A stretch of 64,000 nt of DNA from an uncultured Pelagibacteraceae bacterium (GTDB lineage Bacteria; Pseudomonadota; Alphaproteobacteria; Pelagibacterales; Pelagibacteraceae): NCBI GenBank assembly GCA_902530215.1, contig CABZZR010000006.1, positions 1 to 64,000 on the forward strand. Direction: 5' to 3'. The translations under genes and the position numbers were made by a program. This document shows, one piece after another, positions 18,686 through 28,628 of this stretch (position 1 is the first letter of the stretch; each line of letters opens with the position of its first letter). The notes under the pieces are model-generated. The model ran no database searches and was not told the origin of the DNA. It worked only from the letters and a program-made list of their open reading frames with translations.

Positions 18686-20158
18686 TTATTCGTAATTTTT
18701 CCTAACCAAATTATTTAATAATCTAATACCAAATCCTGTTGCTCCCCCAGGATTTAAATTTGCTGCTTTTTTAGAAAAAGCCATTCCTGCAATATCTAAG
18801 TGCGACCAGGGTGTTTTTTTTATAATAAATCTTTGTAAAAATTCTGCAGCAGTAATTGATCCAGCACCACCAGAATAATTTATATTTTGAACATCTGCGA
18901 CAGGAGAATCCATTAACTTATTATAATTTTTGTGGAGAGGTAATCTCCAAACTTTTTCATTGACGTCATTCCCTGAATCATAAATTTGCTTAGACAAAAC
19001 ATCGTCATTTGAAAATAATCCAGCATATTCTTCTCCTAAACCTACAATTATTGCTCCTGTCAAAGTTGCCAAATCAATAATAAATTTCGGTGAATATTTT
19101 TTCTCCGTAAAAGTTAAAGCATCCGCTAAAACAAGTCTGCCTTCTGCATCTGTATTTAAAATTTCTATGGTTTTTCCAGAGTAAGATTTTACAATATCTC
19201 CTGGTCTTTGGGCATTTCCTCCTGGCATATTTTCAACCAATCCAACCACTCCGACAGCATTAACTTTTGCCTTTCTTAATGCTAATGTTTTCATCAATCC
19301 TACAACAACAGCTGATCCTGCCATGTCATATTTCATTTCTTCCATAAATCTTGCTGGCTTCAATGATATGCCTCCTGTATCAAAACAAACTCCTTTTCCA
19401 ACAAAAGCCAATGGTGATTTTTTTGAAGACTTTTTTCCATTCCAACTAATAGTTACAAGAAATGATTGGTTTATACTTCCCTGACCTACTCCCAGTAAAG
19501 CATTCATACCCATAGACTTTAATTTTTTTTCATCATAAACATTTATTTTTAAACCTAATTTTTTAAGTTTTTTTATTTCTTCAACATATTTTTTTGGAGT
19601 CAAAACATTGGGTGGCTCAGAAACTAAATCTCTTGCAAAGAAAACACCAGCTTCTACTGCTTTGTAATAATTTATATTTTTTTTTAATTTTTCTATATGT
19701 TCACTAACGCATATTATGTTATCTGATTTTGGAATATTTTTTTTACCCGTTTTATATTTATAGAAAGAATAGCTTTTTAAATTAAAACCATGAATAAATT
19801 TTGAAATAAAATTTACTAACTGATTGTTATCTAGCTTTAGGCTATCTACGTAAATTTCTAATGTATTTATTTTATTTATTTTAATATTATTATAAAGATT
19901 ACTGCCTAATTCTTCGGGATAGTTTTTTTCATTTTTTTTTGTTACTTTTACTAATAAACATTTACTAAGCTGATCAATATCAAAGCTTATAATTTCGCTA
20001 TCCTGTTTATTCCTTTTTTTTTGTTTTAAGAAAAGTTGTATTTTTGATTTTACTGAATTTTGTATTTTATTTTTTGCGTCAGCAAAATTACCTTTTTCAT
20101 CAACAAAAATTACTAAATTAGAGTTCTTTGAACTTAATTTTTTGCTAAAATTTAACAT
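18686..20158 (-). CDS. pepA: leucyl aminopeptidase (M17)
   Basis: Di-manganese or di-zinc cytosolic aminopeptidase; in some bacteria also a DNA-binding accessory protein. I chose ATG 20158 (MLNFSKKLSSKNSN) over a TTG three codons earlier. About 490 residues. Catalytic-domain motifs: FVGKGVCFDTGGISLKPA with the metal and catalytic lysines, MKYDMAGSAVVVGLM, EILNTDAEGRLVLADAL (the M17 signature NTDAEGRL) and GATGFGIRLL at the C-terminus. The N-terminal domain is poorly conserved, as usual. It is divergent from lptF, the standard proteobacterial arrangement. Confidence 0.96.
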   Translation of the reverse strand: MLNFSKKLSSKNSNLVIFVDEKGNFADAKNKIQNSVKSKIQLFLKQKKRNKQDSEIISFDIDQLSKCLLVKVTKKNEKNYPEELGSNLYNNIKINKINTLEIYVDSLKLDNNQLVNFISKFIHGFNLKSYSFYKYKTGKKNIPKSDNIICVSEHIEKLKKNINYYKAVEAGVFFARDLVSEPPNVLTPKKYVEEIKKLKKLGLKINVYDEKKLKSMGMNALLGVGQGSINQSFLVTISWNGKKSSKKSPLAFVGKGVCFDTGGISLKPARFMEEMKYDMAGSAVVVGLMKTLALRKAKVNAVGVVGLVENMPGGNAQRPGDIVKSYSGKTIEILNTDAEGRLVLADALTFTEKKYSPKFIIDLATLTGAIIVGLGEEYAGLFSNDDVLSKQIYDSGNDVNEKVWRLPLHKNYNKLMDSPVADVQNINYSGGAGSITAAEFLQRFIIKKTPWSHLDIAGMAFSKKAANLNPGGATGFGIRLLNNLVRKNYE

Positions 20159-20185
20159 ATTTTTCAATCTTAGTTTGAATTCTAT

Positions 20186-20212
20186 TTGAAGTTGTTTTAT
20201 TAAATGTAATAA
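20186..20212 (+). promoter_or_regulatory. possible sigma70-type promoter of the lptF operon
   Basis: TTGAAG (20186-20191) and TAATAA (20207-20212) are separated by 15 bases in the pepA-lptF divergent gap, ending 11 bases before the lptF start. The short spacer and AT-rich context make this tentative. Confidence 0.35.
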
Positions 20213-20222
20213 TTAATAACAT

Positions 20223-21422
20223 ATGAAAAACAAAATCAACAGCTATTTTTTATTAGAATACCTAAAATTGTTCTCCATTATCTTGTTTACATTGGCAAGC
20301 GTTGTATGGGTAGTACAATCTGTAAATTACTTAGATTTAGTTGTTGAAGATGGGCACGCTTTCAAAATTTATTTTGCTTATGCTTTTTTATCAATTCCAA
20401 AAAGTTTAACAAAACTAATTCCTTTTACTTTTTTTATTACACTAATATTAACAATTATAAAATTTGAAAGAGATAATGAACTTATTGTTTTTTGGACTTC
20501 GGGATTAAATAAAATGAATTTAGTAAATAATATATTTTTTATTTCTATTTTATTCACATTATTACAATGGTTAATGGCTACTACTATAGCACCTCAATCA
20601 TTAAATTATTCAAGAAGTTTGTTAAAAAATTCTCAACTAACATTTTACGAAAGTTTGATTAAAGAAAAAAAATTTAATGATACAATTAAGGGTTTTACTA
20701 TTTTTATAGAAAAAGAAGACTCAAATGGAAACTTTCAAAACGTTTTCATTAAAGATGACACAAAAGTAAAGTTTAAAAAAGTTTTTGATGAGTATGGAAA
20801 TATAGATCTTGAAAAATCAGAAAAAATTAGACCAAACTCATCTACAATTTTTGCAAAATCAGGATATTTTGCAAATATAAGTAATACTCCTTATTTAGTT
20901 TTAATGAATGGAACTATTCAAAAAGAAAAAGAAGATGGCAATATATCGTCACTAAATTTTGATAAAACTCAAATTAACTTAGATCAATATGCAACAAAAA
21001 CAATTACATACCCAAAAGTTCAGGAGTCAAATACAATTTTTTTGATTAAAAATTGTTACTTAAATTTAATCAGCATTAAAACAAATTATAATAAGACACA
21101 GTTGAAAGGATGCCCATATAAAGGAAAGGATGCAATAAATGAATTAAACAAAAGAATAGGAATGCCTTTATATATACCCCTACTATCTTTAATTTGTTGC
21201 TATTTACTATCTTCTAGAAGGGAAGAAAAAAATGACAATCTACAAAAATGGTTTTATTTTTTTATAGGATTTATAGTATTAATTTTTGCTGAAATAGTTG
21301 TAAGATATTCTGGTAAGGCATACTATTTAACTTTAACATATTATTTAGTTCCTTTGTCACTAGCATTTATTAATTACTTATTATTAGTTCGAAAATTTAA
21401 ATTTGAAAATTTAAAGGTTTAA
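20223..21422 (+). CDS. lptF: LPS export ABC transporter permease LptF
   Basis: Inner-membrane permease of the LptB2FG complex that extracts LPS and feeds it to the Lpt bridge. 399 residues. Membrane segments are visible near residues 10-30, 50-75, 100-120 and three more after ~310 (PLLSLICCYLLSS, WFYFFIGFIVLIFAEIVV, LTYYLVPLSLAFINYLLL), with a periplasmic beta-jellyroll between them. The N-terminal pattern YFLLEYLKLFSIILFTLASVVW and the helix-loop RDNELIVFWTSGL fit the YjgP/YjgQ family. Nine bases separate it from lptG. Confidence 0.94.
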   Translation: MKNKINSYFLLEYLKLFSIILFTLASVVWVVQSVNYLDLVVEDGHAFKIYFAYAFLSIPKSLTKLIPFTFFITLILTIIKFERDNELIVFWTSGLNKMNLVNNIFFISILFTLLQWLMATTIAPQSLNYSRSLLKNSQLTFYESLIKEKKFNDTIKGFTIFIEKEDSNGNFQNVFIKDDTKVKFKKVFDEYGNIDLEKSEKIRPNSSTIFAKSGYFANISNTPYLVLMNGTIQKEKEDGNISSLNFDKTQINLDQYATKTITYPKVQESNTIFLIKNCYLNLISIKTNYNKTQLKGCPYKGKDAINELNKRIGMPLYIPLLSLICCYLLSSRREEKNDNLQKWFYFFIGFIVLIFAEIVVRYSGKAYYLTLTYYLVPLSLAFINYLLLVRKFKFENLKV

Positions 21423-21431
21423 ATAAAATAT

Positions 21432-22526
21432 ATGAATATTTTTTCAACACTAAATAGATACATAGGAAGAAAATTTCTTTATACTGTATTTGTAGTTTTT
21501 TTTGTATTTGTTTGTTTATCTGTAATATTAAATTTATTTGAAGAAGTAAATTTCTTTAAAGATCATAACGTAACGCCTGCGGTGCCACTCGTAATGACTT
21601 TTCTTAAAGTTCCGCTTTTACTATTAAGTTTATTTCCTTTTATTGTCTTAATATCATCTGTTTATTTATTTTTAAATTTAATCCAAACATATGAACTAAT
21701 TTCAATAAAAACTTCTGGAATATCTAATATGAAAGTAATAGCCATACCTGCACTTTTGGCATTTGGAATTGGGCTGTTTATTATTTTTGGCTGCACTCCT
21801 CTTACTTCAAAAATAACTCAAAAATATTATGATGTTCGATCAAATTATTCGAATAATAACGATTATCTTGCTGCAATTACAGCAAATGGGATTTGGATAA
21901 GAGAAAATATTGATGAGAAATTTTTTAGTATAATAGAAGCTAAAAAAATTAAAAATAATCATTTAATCGATATATCAATATATAAATTTGACAAAGACTA
22001 TAACCTTGAAAGTAAAATTAGAGCAGAAAGTGCAAATATTAATTCTAAAATATGGAAATTAAAAAACGTAAAAATCTTTTCAGAAACTGAAAATAAAAAT
22101 TTTAGTGAATATAATAGTCTAGAATATAAAAGTACTTATAATGCTAAAGAACTTACTAAATTATATTCAAATCTAGATACTATTTCTTTTTGGAAATTAA
22201 AAAATTTAATAGAAGTCTATAGTGAGCGAGGATATTCTATAAAAGAAATAGAGAGTAAAATTCATAAGTCTTTAGCTTTCCCGTTTTATTTACTAAGTAT
22301 GGTGCTTTTAGCAGCAGTATTTATTTTTAAAATAAATTTTAGATCAAAATATAGTGGTTATATTATCCTATCAATTATATCTTGTATCGCTATTTATTTT
22401 CTTAATGATTTTTCTAATGCGCTAGGAAAAACAGAAAAAATTCCTATAATATTTTCAATTTGGATGCCTACATTGATAATATATACTTTTAGCTTCGTAG
22501 GTCTCATAAGCATAAACGAGAAATAA
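21432..22526 (+). CDS. lptG: LPS export ABC transporter permease LptG
   Basis: Partner permease of LptF. 364 residues with the same layout: N-terminal RYIGRKFLYTVFVVFFVFVCL, a coupling-helix region TYELISIKTSGISNMKV, periplasmic domain at ~130-265, and three C-terminal membrane segments. The family feature that the N-terminal half names an ATPase-contacting helix is present. It lies between lptF and lptD, four bases before the lptD start, so the Lpt genes are cotranscribed. Confidence 0.94.
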   Translation: MNIFSTLNRYIGRKFLYTVFVVFFVFVCLSVILNLFEEVNFFKDHNVTPAVPLVMTFLKVPLLLLSLFPFIVLISSVYLFLNLIQTYELISIKTSGISNMKVIAIPALLAFGIGLFIIFGCTPLTSKITQKYYDVRSNYSNNNDYLAAITANGIWIRENIDEKFFSIIEAKKIKNNHLIDISIYKFDKDYNLESKIRAESANINSKIWKLKNVKIFSETENKNFSEYNSLEYKSTYNAKELTKLYSNLDTISFWKLKNLIEVYSERGYSIKEIESKIHKSLAFPFYLLSMVLLAAVFIFKINFRSKYSGYIILSIISCIAIYFLNDFSNALGKTEKIPIIFSIWMPTLIIYTFSFVGLISINEK

Positions 22527-22530
22527 TTTT

Positions 22531-24978
22531 ATGAATAAAAATTTATTAATAAAAACTGTATTTATCTTTTTTTTTGTTACACAAATAAGTTTGGCAGATG
22601 AATTTGATATAACTGCTAAAGAAATATTAATAGACAAAAATAACCAAACAATTACTGCAGAAGGTGATTTAGTTGTTTACGATGAAAATAAAAACAATAT
22701 TACTGGTGATAAAGGTGTTTATTACAAAAAAGATAAATTATTAGAAGCAATAGGCTCTGTATTGCTTATAGATACTGAAAATAATCAAATTGAAACTGAT
22801 AAAATTGTTTATACCCTTGAAGATAAAAAAATAGAGACCTTTGAGAATTCTAAACTTAAAACTAAAGATAATATTGAACTAACGTCAAATAGTTTAAATT
22901 ATTTAGTTAATGACAAGGTGATCTATTCAAACGAACTTTCTTATTTAATAGACACAATGGGACATGAAATTACAATGAACTCCTTTTTGTATTCAATAAA
23001 TAAAAAAATCTTTTCTTCTGAAGGTTACATTAAAGTGGTAGATACTTTAAAAAATGAATTTTTCTTTGATGAAGTCCATATAGATACATTAGGTAAAAAA
23101 TTAGTTGGCTCAAATGTAAAAATTAAATTTAATAAAGAAAGCTTTGAACAAGCTACTTCAGAAAATGACCCAAGACTAGTCGCCAATACTGGTATAATTA
23201 CAAAAGAAAAATCTATTTTTAACAAAGGTGTTTTTACATTATGTAAACAAAGGGGAGAAAAATGCCCTCCATGGTCATTTCAGGCTAAAAAAATAATTCA
23301 CGATAAATTAAAAAAAACAATTTATTATAGGGGCGCAGTACTAAAAGTTTATGATTTCCCTGTTTTTTATTTTCCTAGATTCTTCCACCCAGATCCCACA
23401 GTTAAAAGGCAATCAGGATTTTTAAGCCCATCTTTTACTGACAGTTCGGCAACTGGTTTTGGTTTTAACATACCTTATTTTTGGGCAATTTCATTGGACA
23501 AAGACATGACTATAACTCCTAAATTTTATGTTAACGAGAATAGTTTAGCGTTAGTTGAATATAGACAGGCGACAGAAAATTCATCATTAGTTTTGGATAC
23601 AAGTTTTACGCAAGGCTACAAAGATCCTGGCGGAGCTAAAAGTTCAGGTTCTAGAAATCATTTTTTTACTAAATTTGTTAGCGATTTAGATATTGACGGG
23701 TTTGACAAAAGCAAATTTGATTTAAAGCTTGAAAGAGTTTCAAATGATACATATTTTAAGGTTCACAAAATTGACACAAGCAAAAAGACCGGGCTAGTAT
23801 CGCTTGGTGAAACTTCACTTTTAAACGAAATGAATTTAGATCTAGAAAAAAAAGATGCCTTTTTTAACTTAAAAGCACAGGTATTTGAAAATACAAAAAT
23901 TAACGACAATTCAAGATATGAATATATTTTACCTAACTTTAAATTTGGAAATAAAATAATGTCTTCAGAGAAATTAGGTGAATTTGATTGGGAAACAAAT
24001 GTTTATTATAAACAATATGATGGGGGAACTAAAGAAAGTTTATTTATTAATGATTTTGAGTATAATTCCGCATCAAAAATTAGTTCGGATGGAATAGTAA
24101 CAGAATTAAACGCATTGGTAAAAAATACCAACTATGATACCGAAGATTCTAAAAAATTTAAAAATGAAGATACAAATCATGAAGTAAATGGTGCAATTGG
24201 TTTAACAAGCTCCTACCCTTTGCAAAAACTTGGTAAAAAATATTTTGAAACATTCATACCAAAAACAATGTTAAAAATTTCACCAGGTCATATGAGAAAT
24301 TTATCGTCAGACCAATTGAGACTTAACAACCAAAATATCTTTTCATTAAATAAAGTGGGTTCTAATGATGTATTAGAAGCGGGTACAAGTGTAACTTATG
24401 GCTTTGATTATAAAAAAGAAATAAACGAGGCAAAAAATAGAGCGCTAAACTCTGTTGATTTTTCCCTTGGTCAAATTTTAAATCTAGCTGAAAATAATGA
24501 AAATATGCCTAACTCTTCATCACTTAACAAAGATATTTCAGATATTGTTGGGAGCTTAAATTTAGATTTCGCGGATTTAGGAGATATTAAATACGACTTT
24601 TTATATAGCAAAGACATAGGAGATACATATTACAATCTAATTACTTCGAATTTAAATTTAGGAAGATTTAGATTTAATTTAGACTATTTAGAAGAAAATG
24701 AGCATATCGGAAATGAAAATTACATAAATCAAGGAGTAGAAATAGAATTTGATAGATTTAATTCTTTATCATTCGATACAAGAAAAAATTTCAAAACAGA
24801 TAGTACAGAATTTTACAATTTAACTTATGAATATCTTAATGATTGTTTGAGAGCTGCAGTGGAATTTAAAAGAGAATTTTATACCGACAAAGATATAGGC
24901 CAGGAAGATACGCTAAGATTTACTTTATCAATAATTCCATATACGAAGGTTGACTCTCCAAGTTTTACTGATTTTTAA
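22531..24978 (+). CDS. lptD: LPS-assembly outer membrane protein LptD
   Basis: Beta-barrel that inserts LPS in the outer leaflet. 815 residues with a signal peptide (residues 1-22, FIFFFVTQISLADE). An OstA-type jellyroll follows (about 25-220; DITAKEILIDKNNQTITAEGDLVVY). The LptD barrel signature is seen at PVFYFPRFFHPDPTVKRQSGFLSPSF and in alternating beta strands to the end. Cysteines at TLCKQRGEKCPP (about residues 237-244) may form a disulphide. A C-terminal TEFYNLTYEYLNDCLRAAVEF strand is typical. It shares TAATG with surA, its chaperone. Confidence 0.94.
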   Translation: MNKNLLIKTVFIFFFVTQISLADEFDITAKEILIDKNNQTITAEGDLVVYDENKNNITGDKGVYYKKDKLLEAIGSVLLIDTENNQIETDKIVYTLEDKKIETFENSKLKTKDNIELTSNSLNYLVNDKVIYSNELSYLIDTMGHEITMNSFLYSINKKIFSSEGYIKVVDTLKNEFFFDEVHIDTLGKKLVGSNVKIKFNKESFEQATSENDPRLVANTGIITKEKSIFNKGVFTLCKQRGEKCPPWSFQAKKIIHDKLKKTIYYRGAVLKVYDFPVFYFPRFFHPDPTVKRQSGFLSPSFTDSSATGFGFNIPYFWAISLDKDMTITPKFYVNENSLALVEYRQATENSSLVLDTSFTQGYKDPGGAKSSGSRNHFFTKFVSDLDIDGFDKSKFDLKLERVSNDTYFKVHKIDTSKKTGLVSLGETSLLNEMNLDLEKKDAFFNLKAQVFENTKINDNSRYEYILPNFKFGNKIMSSEKLGEFDWETNVYYKQYDGGTKESLFINDFEYNSASKISSDGIVTELNALVKNTNYDTEDSKKFKNEDTNHEVNGAIGLTSSYPLQKLGKKYFETFIPKTMLKISPGHMRNLSSDQLRLNNQNIFSLNKVGSNDVLEAGTSVTYGFDYKKEINEAKNRALNSVDFSLGQILNLAENNENMPNSSSLNKDISDIVGSLNLDFADLGDIKYDFLYSKDIGDTYYNLITSNLNLGRFRFNLDYLEENEHIGNENYINQGVEIEFDRFNSLSFDTRKNFKTDSTEFYNLTYEYLNDCLRAAVEFKREFYTDKDIGQEDTLRFTLSIIPYTKVDSPSFTDF

Positions 24979-25910
24979 TGAAGCTTAATAAACTTTTAAT
25001 TTATAATTTCATTTTAGTTTTTGCTTTTTTATTACAATTAGAAGCAAAGATAATAAATAAAATTTTATTAGATGTAGATGGGGAAATTATTACTAGTCAA
25101 GATTTAGAACAAGAAATTAGATTGATAACATATCTAAATAAAAATATTTTAAATGACGATATTGATGCCCTAAAACAAATTGCAGTTCAGTCATTAATCA
25201 AATCAAAAATTAAAAAAAGAGAGATTGAAAAATATAATTTTAATAGATTTAGTGAAAAAGATTTAAGTAATAAAATAGACGGGGTTAAAGCTAAATTAAA
25301 CATGAATGATAGAGATTTTTTAATATTTTTAGATCAAAAAAAAATAAATTATGAGAATTTAATAGAAAAAATTATTACAGAATTAAAATGGAATGGATTA
25401 ATCTTTGATATTTACAAAAATAGACTCAACATTAATAAAGAAGATATTGTTAAAGAAATAGAAAATTATAAAAAAAAAAATACATACAATGAATATTTGC
25501 TCTCTGAAATTTTAATTGAGAATAATGTTGGATCGATAAACGATGATATAAAAAACGTAATTAAAACTATAAACGAAATAGGTTTCGTGTCTGCTGCATT
25601 AAAGTTAAGTATTTCTGAGAGTAAAGAAAATGGAGGCAAGTTAGGATGGATATCTGAAAAACAAATGAATAAACAAATAAAAAGTCAAATTTTAGCTACT
25701 AAAAAAGGATCTATTACTAAACATATAATAACATCTGACGGTATCTTGGTATTAAAAGTAAATGATATTAGAAAGAAAAAAATTCAAACTGATTTAGAAA
25801 AAATAAAAAATGAAGTTGTGAGATTTAAAAAAAATGAACTTTTACAAAAATTTTCATCATCTCACTACCAAAAGCTAAAAAATAATACTTTAATAACGGT
25901 AATAAAATAA
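24978..25910 (+). CDS. surA: periplasmic peptidyl-prolyl isomerase/chaperone, SurA type
   Basis: Assists folding of outer-membrane proteins such as LptD. 310 residues, with an N-terminal signal peptide (YNFILVFAFLLQLEA) and a SurA N-terminal chaperone domain starting at KIINKILLDVDGEIITSQDLE. A single parvulin-like domain at about residues 165-260 is marked by ENGGKLGWISEKQM, SITKHIITSDGILVLKVND. E. coli SurA has two parvulin domains, while short alphaproteobacterial forms keep one. One-base overlap with lptD and direct abutment to pdxA fix its place in the operon. Confidence 0.88.
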   Translation: MKLNKLLIYNFILVFAFLLQLEAKIINKILLDVDGEIITSQDLEQEIRLITYLNKNILNDDIDALKQIAVQSLIKSKIKKREIEKYNFNRFSEKDLSNKIDGVKAKLNMNDRDFLIFLDQKKINYENLIEKIITELKWNGLIFDIYKNRLNINKEDIVKEIENYKKKNTYNEYLLSEILIENNVGSINDDIKNVIKTINEIGFVSAALKLSISESKENGGKLGWISEKQMNKQIKSQILATKKGSITKHIITSDGILVLKVNDIRKKKIQTDLEKIKNEVVRFKKNELLQKFSSSHYQKLKNNTLITVIK

Positions 25911-26882
25911 ATGAAAAAACCTTTATTGATAATAGCTGGCGAACCAAATAGTATTTCTTCTGAAATAATTTGCAAATCTTGGGTCCTGAAAAAAAAATTT
26001 AAATTTACACCATTCATTGTACTGGGAAGTTCTGAAATTTTACAAAAACAAATTAAAGCACTAAATTATAAAATAAAATTATTTGAAGTTGATAATATAT
26101 CAAAAACTTTTAAATATTTTAAAAAAGGTATACCAGTTTTAAATATCAACTATAAACAAAAAAAACCTTTTGAAAAAGTTTCGAAAAAATCGAGAAATTA
26201 CTTATTTAAATGTTTTGATAAAGCAAACAATCTAGTTTTAAATAACAAAATTAATGGTTATATCAACTGCCCTGTCTCCAAAGATAAATTTTTTAATAGA
26301 AAATATAATGGTGTTACAGAATATCTGTCAAAAAAATTTAAATTAAAAAATAAAGAGTCAATGTTGATTTACAACGAAAATTTTTCTATATCTCCTATCA
26401 CCACTCATATTGATATTAAAAAAGTAGCAAAAATAGTTACAAAAAAACTTATAATTAATAAAATTTATAATTTATCAAAAAATTATAAAAAAATGTTTAA
26501 TAAAAAACCTAAAATTGCTGTGCTTTCACTTAATCCCCATGGTAACACAGAAATCACTAATTCTGAGGAGCATAAAACAATATCACCAGCTTTAAAAATT
26601 TTAAAAAAGAAAAAAATTAATATATTTGGACCTTATCCTGCTGACTCTTTTTTTGTGAAAAAAGTAAACTTTGATGTTGTTGTTGGAATGTATCATGATC
26701 AAGTATTAATTCCGATAAAAACACTTTTTGGTAATAATGCCATAAATATTACATTAGGCCTTCCATTTATAAGGATATCACCAGATCATGGTATTGCATC
26801 TGATATTGTTGGAAAAAGAATAGCAAACCCGATGAGCTTAATTGCATGCTTAAAATTTTTAACTAAAAAAAATGAAATTTAA
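25911..26882 (+). CDS. pdxA: 4-hydroxythreonine-4-phosphate dehydrogenase
   Basis: NAD-dependent step of the DXP-dependent route to pyridoxal phosphate. 323 residues. Motifs: AGEPNSISSEII at the N-terminus, THIDIKKVAKIV (first metal His), SLNPHGNTEITNSEEHK, FGPYPADSFF, GMYHDQVLIPIKTLFGNNA and LGLPFIRISPDHGIASDIVG (second and third metal-binding residues and the substrate loop). The neighbours surA and ksgA are the classic pair for this gene in Proteobacteria; it overlaps ksgA by 11 bases. Confidence 0.95.
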   Translation: MKKPLLIIAGEPNSISSEIICKSWVLKKKFKFTPFIVLGSSEILQKQIKALNYKIKLFEVDNISKTFKYFKKGIPVLNINYKQKKPFEKVSKKSRNYLFKCFDKANNLVLNNKINGYINCPVSKDKFFNRKYNGVTEYLSKKFKLKNKESMLIYNENFSISPITTHIDIKKVAKIVTKKLIINKIYNLSKNYKKMFNKKPKIAVLSLNPHGNTEITNSEEHKTISPALKILKKKKINIFGPYPADSFFVKKVNFDVVVGMYHDQVLIPIKTLFGNNAINITLGLPFIRISPDHGIASDIVGKRIANPMSLIACLKFLTKKNEI

Positions 26883-27648
26883 AAAAAGTTTAGGTCAAAA
26901 TTTACTTATTGATAAAAATATCATAAAAAAAATTGTTAAAATAGGTAACTTAAACCCAAAAAGCAATGTTTTAGAAATCGGTCCAGGGACAGGAAATTTG
27001 ACTAGGGAAATTTTAAGTTACGGCCCAAAAAAATTGTGGACAATAGAAAAGGATTACCAAATGTATTTAAAATTAAAAGATGATAATAAAAAAAATAAGA
27101 GTTTTAAAATATTTAATGAAGATGCTTTAAAATTTGATGAAAAAAAATTATTAGCAAAAAATATGATTGTTTTTGGAAATTTACCATACAATATTTCTAC
27201 TCAACTTTTAATAAAGTGGATTATGACACCAAAATGGTTGCCTTGGTATAGTTGTCTTGTACTTATGTTTCAAAAAGAAGTAGCAGATCGAATAATTGGA
27301 AAAATAAGCTCAAATGCATATGGAAGGCTATCTATAATGGCTAATTTTAGACTTAAAATAAAAAAAGAATTTGATGTTTCGAGAAATTGCTTTTTCCCAA
27401 AACCTAAGGTTAACTCTTCAATAATGACCTTTTATCCAATAACAAATATTGATTATAAGAACCTTAAAATTAAAAATCTTGAATACATTACTCGTAATTT
27501 TTTTTCTAACAGGCGCAAAATGATAAGAAAAAAGTACTATAAAATTTTTAAATCAGATGAAGTTAAAAATGCATTAAATTTAGATCTTAATTTACGACCA
27601 GAAAATTTAAATCCCGAAATCTATTACAAACTATCAAGTTTGCTATGA
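26872..27648 (+). CDS. ksgA: 16S rRNA (adenine1518/1519-N6)-dimethyltransferase
   Basis: Dimethylates two adjacent adenines near the 3' end of 16S rRNA during late small-subunit assembly. 258 residues. SAM-binding motifs: KKSLGQNLLIDKNIIKKI at the N-terminus, VLEIGPGTGNLTREIL (motif I), WTIEKD, and the catalytic FGNLPYNISTQLL (motif IV NLPY). A C-terminal helical domain follows with FFSNRRKMIRKK. It overlaps pdxA by 11 bases and the convergent gmk by 6 bases. Confidence 0.97.
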   Translation: MKFKKSLGQNLLIDKNIIKKIVKIGNLNPKSNVLEIGPGTGNLTREILSYGPKKLWTIEKDYQMYLKLKDDNKKNKSFKIFNEDALKFDEKKLLAKNMIVFGNLPYNISTQLLIKWIMTPKWLPWYSCLVLMFQKEVADRIIGKISSNAYGRLSIMANFRLKIKKEFDVSRNCFFPKPKVNSSIMTFYPITNIDYKNLKIKNLEYITRNFFSNRRKMIRKKYYKIFKSDEVKNALNLDLNLRPENLNPEIYYKLSSLL

Positions 27649-28284
27649 TTGGCTGATTAATTGATTTACTTTGTCTTGAATTTCCTCATTCTTGTAATTG
27701 AATTTAGCATTATTTTTTTTTGCATTAATAATCTCTAAAATTGTTTGATAACATTTTTGTAGATCTTTATTTATGACAACAAAATCATATTCTTGCCAAT
27801 GAGATAGCTCATTTTTAAAAGTTTTCATTCTCTCTGTCGCTATCTCTTTACCTTGTTGATCTCTATTTACTAATCTATCTTTCAACACTTTAATGCTTGG
27901 TGGCAAAATAAAGATGGTTATTAGTTTATTTGATTCTACTTGATTCTTTATTTGTCTTGTTCCTTGCCAGTCTATATCTAGCAAAACATTGTTTCCTTTA
28001 ACTAAATGATTAGAAACTGTTTTTTTTAATGTTCCATAATTGTTGTTGAAAATTACAGAATGCTCATAAAACTCATTTTTTTTTATAAGCTCATTAAACT
28101 TTACTTTGTCTACAAAGTAATAATCTTTTCCCTCTACTTCATTTTCACGTGGTTTTCTTGTAGTGCACGATACTGATATAGCATAGTTATCATTTTGTGC
28201 AGCAATCATCTTGGTTAAGGTAGTTTTACCTGCACCAGAAGGCGATGATAGAATTATTATATAACGGATCCCATCATCGCTCAT
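27643..28284 (-). CDS. gmk: guanylate kinase
   Basis: GMP plus ATP to GDP. 213 residues. Walker A loop ILSSPSGAGKTTLTKMI at the N-terminus, SVSCTTRKPRENEVEGKDYYFV (GMP-binding) and LLDIDWQGTRQIKN follow, then the lid region LVNRDQQGKE. It lies 33 bases downstream of acpP; in many Alphaproteobacteria fabF and mltG lie between these two genes. Confidence 0.97.
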   Translation of the reverse strand: MSDDGIRYIIILSSPSGAGKTTLTKMIAAQNDNYAISVSCTTRKPRENEVEGKDYYFVDKVKFNELIKKNEFYEHSVIFNNNYGTLKKTVSNHLVKGNNVLLDIDWQGTRQIKNQVESNKLITIFILPPSIKVLKDRLVNRDQQGKEIATERMKTFKNELSHWQEYDFVVINKDLQKCYQTILEIINAKKNNAKFNYKNEEIQDKVNQLISQS

Positions 28285-28317
28285 TTAATTTTTTTATAAT
28301 TGAATTATTTTCAAAAA

Positions 28318-28557
28318 TTATTTACCTGACTTACTTTCAATAAATTTGATTGCATCTCCAACAGTTAGAATTTTTTCTGCCTCACTATCAGAAATTTCGG
28401 AGCCAAATTCTTCCTCAAATGCCATTACTAATTCTACTGTATCTAGGCTGTCTGCGCCTAAATCATCTATAAAACTTGCCTCCTCAGTAACTTTGCCTTC
28501 TTCAATTCCTAAATGATCAGAAACTATTTTTTTAACTTTTTCTGCTATATCTGCCAT
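28318..28557 (-). CDS. acpP: acyl carrier protein
   Basis: 79 residues, acidic. The phosphopantetheine attachment serine is in [21 protein letters not shown] (about residue 37). It carries acyl chains for fatty acid, lipid A and phospholipid synthesis. It follows fabG on the same strand and has its own strong-looking promoter (28601-28628) in the gap. Confidence 0.98.
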   Translation of the reverse strand: MADIAEKVKKIVSDHLGIEEGKVTEEASFIDDLGADSLDTVELVMAFEEEFGSEISDSEAEKILTVGDAIKFIESKSGK

Positions 28558-28600
28558 ATTTTATTTTGCTTATATTTGTTAAATGTTGTCTTGTTTTTCC

Positions 28601-28628
28601 TTAATAGTTAATTAGAAACTTTTGTCAA
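28601..28628 (-). promoter_or_regulatory. sigma70-type promoter for acpP
   Basis: On the minus strand TTGACA (28628-28623) and TATTAA (28606-28601) are 16 bases apart; the -35 box is a perfect consensus and overlaps the fabG stop. Transcription would start near 28594, giving a leader of about 37 bases. This would let acpP be expressed above fabD-fabG, as is usual for this abundant protein. Confidence 0.65.
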
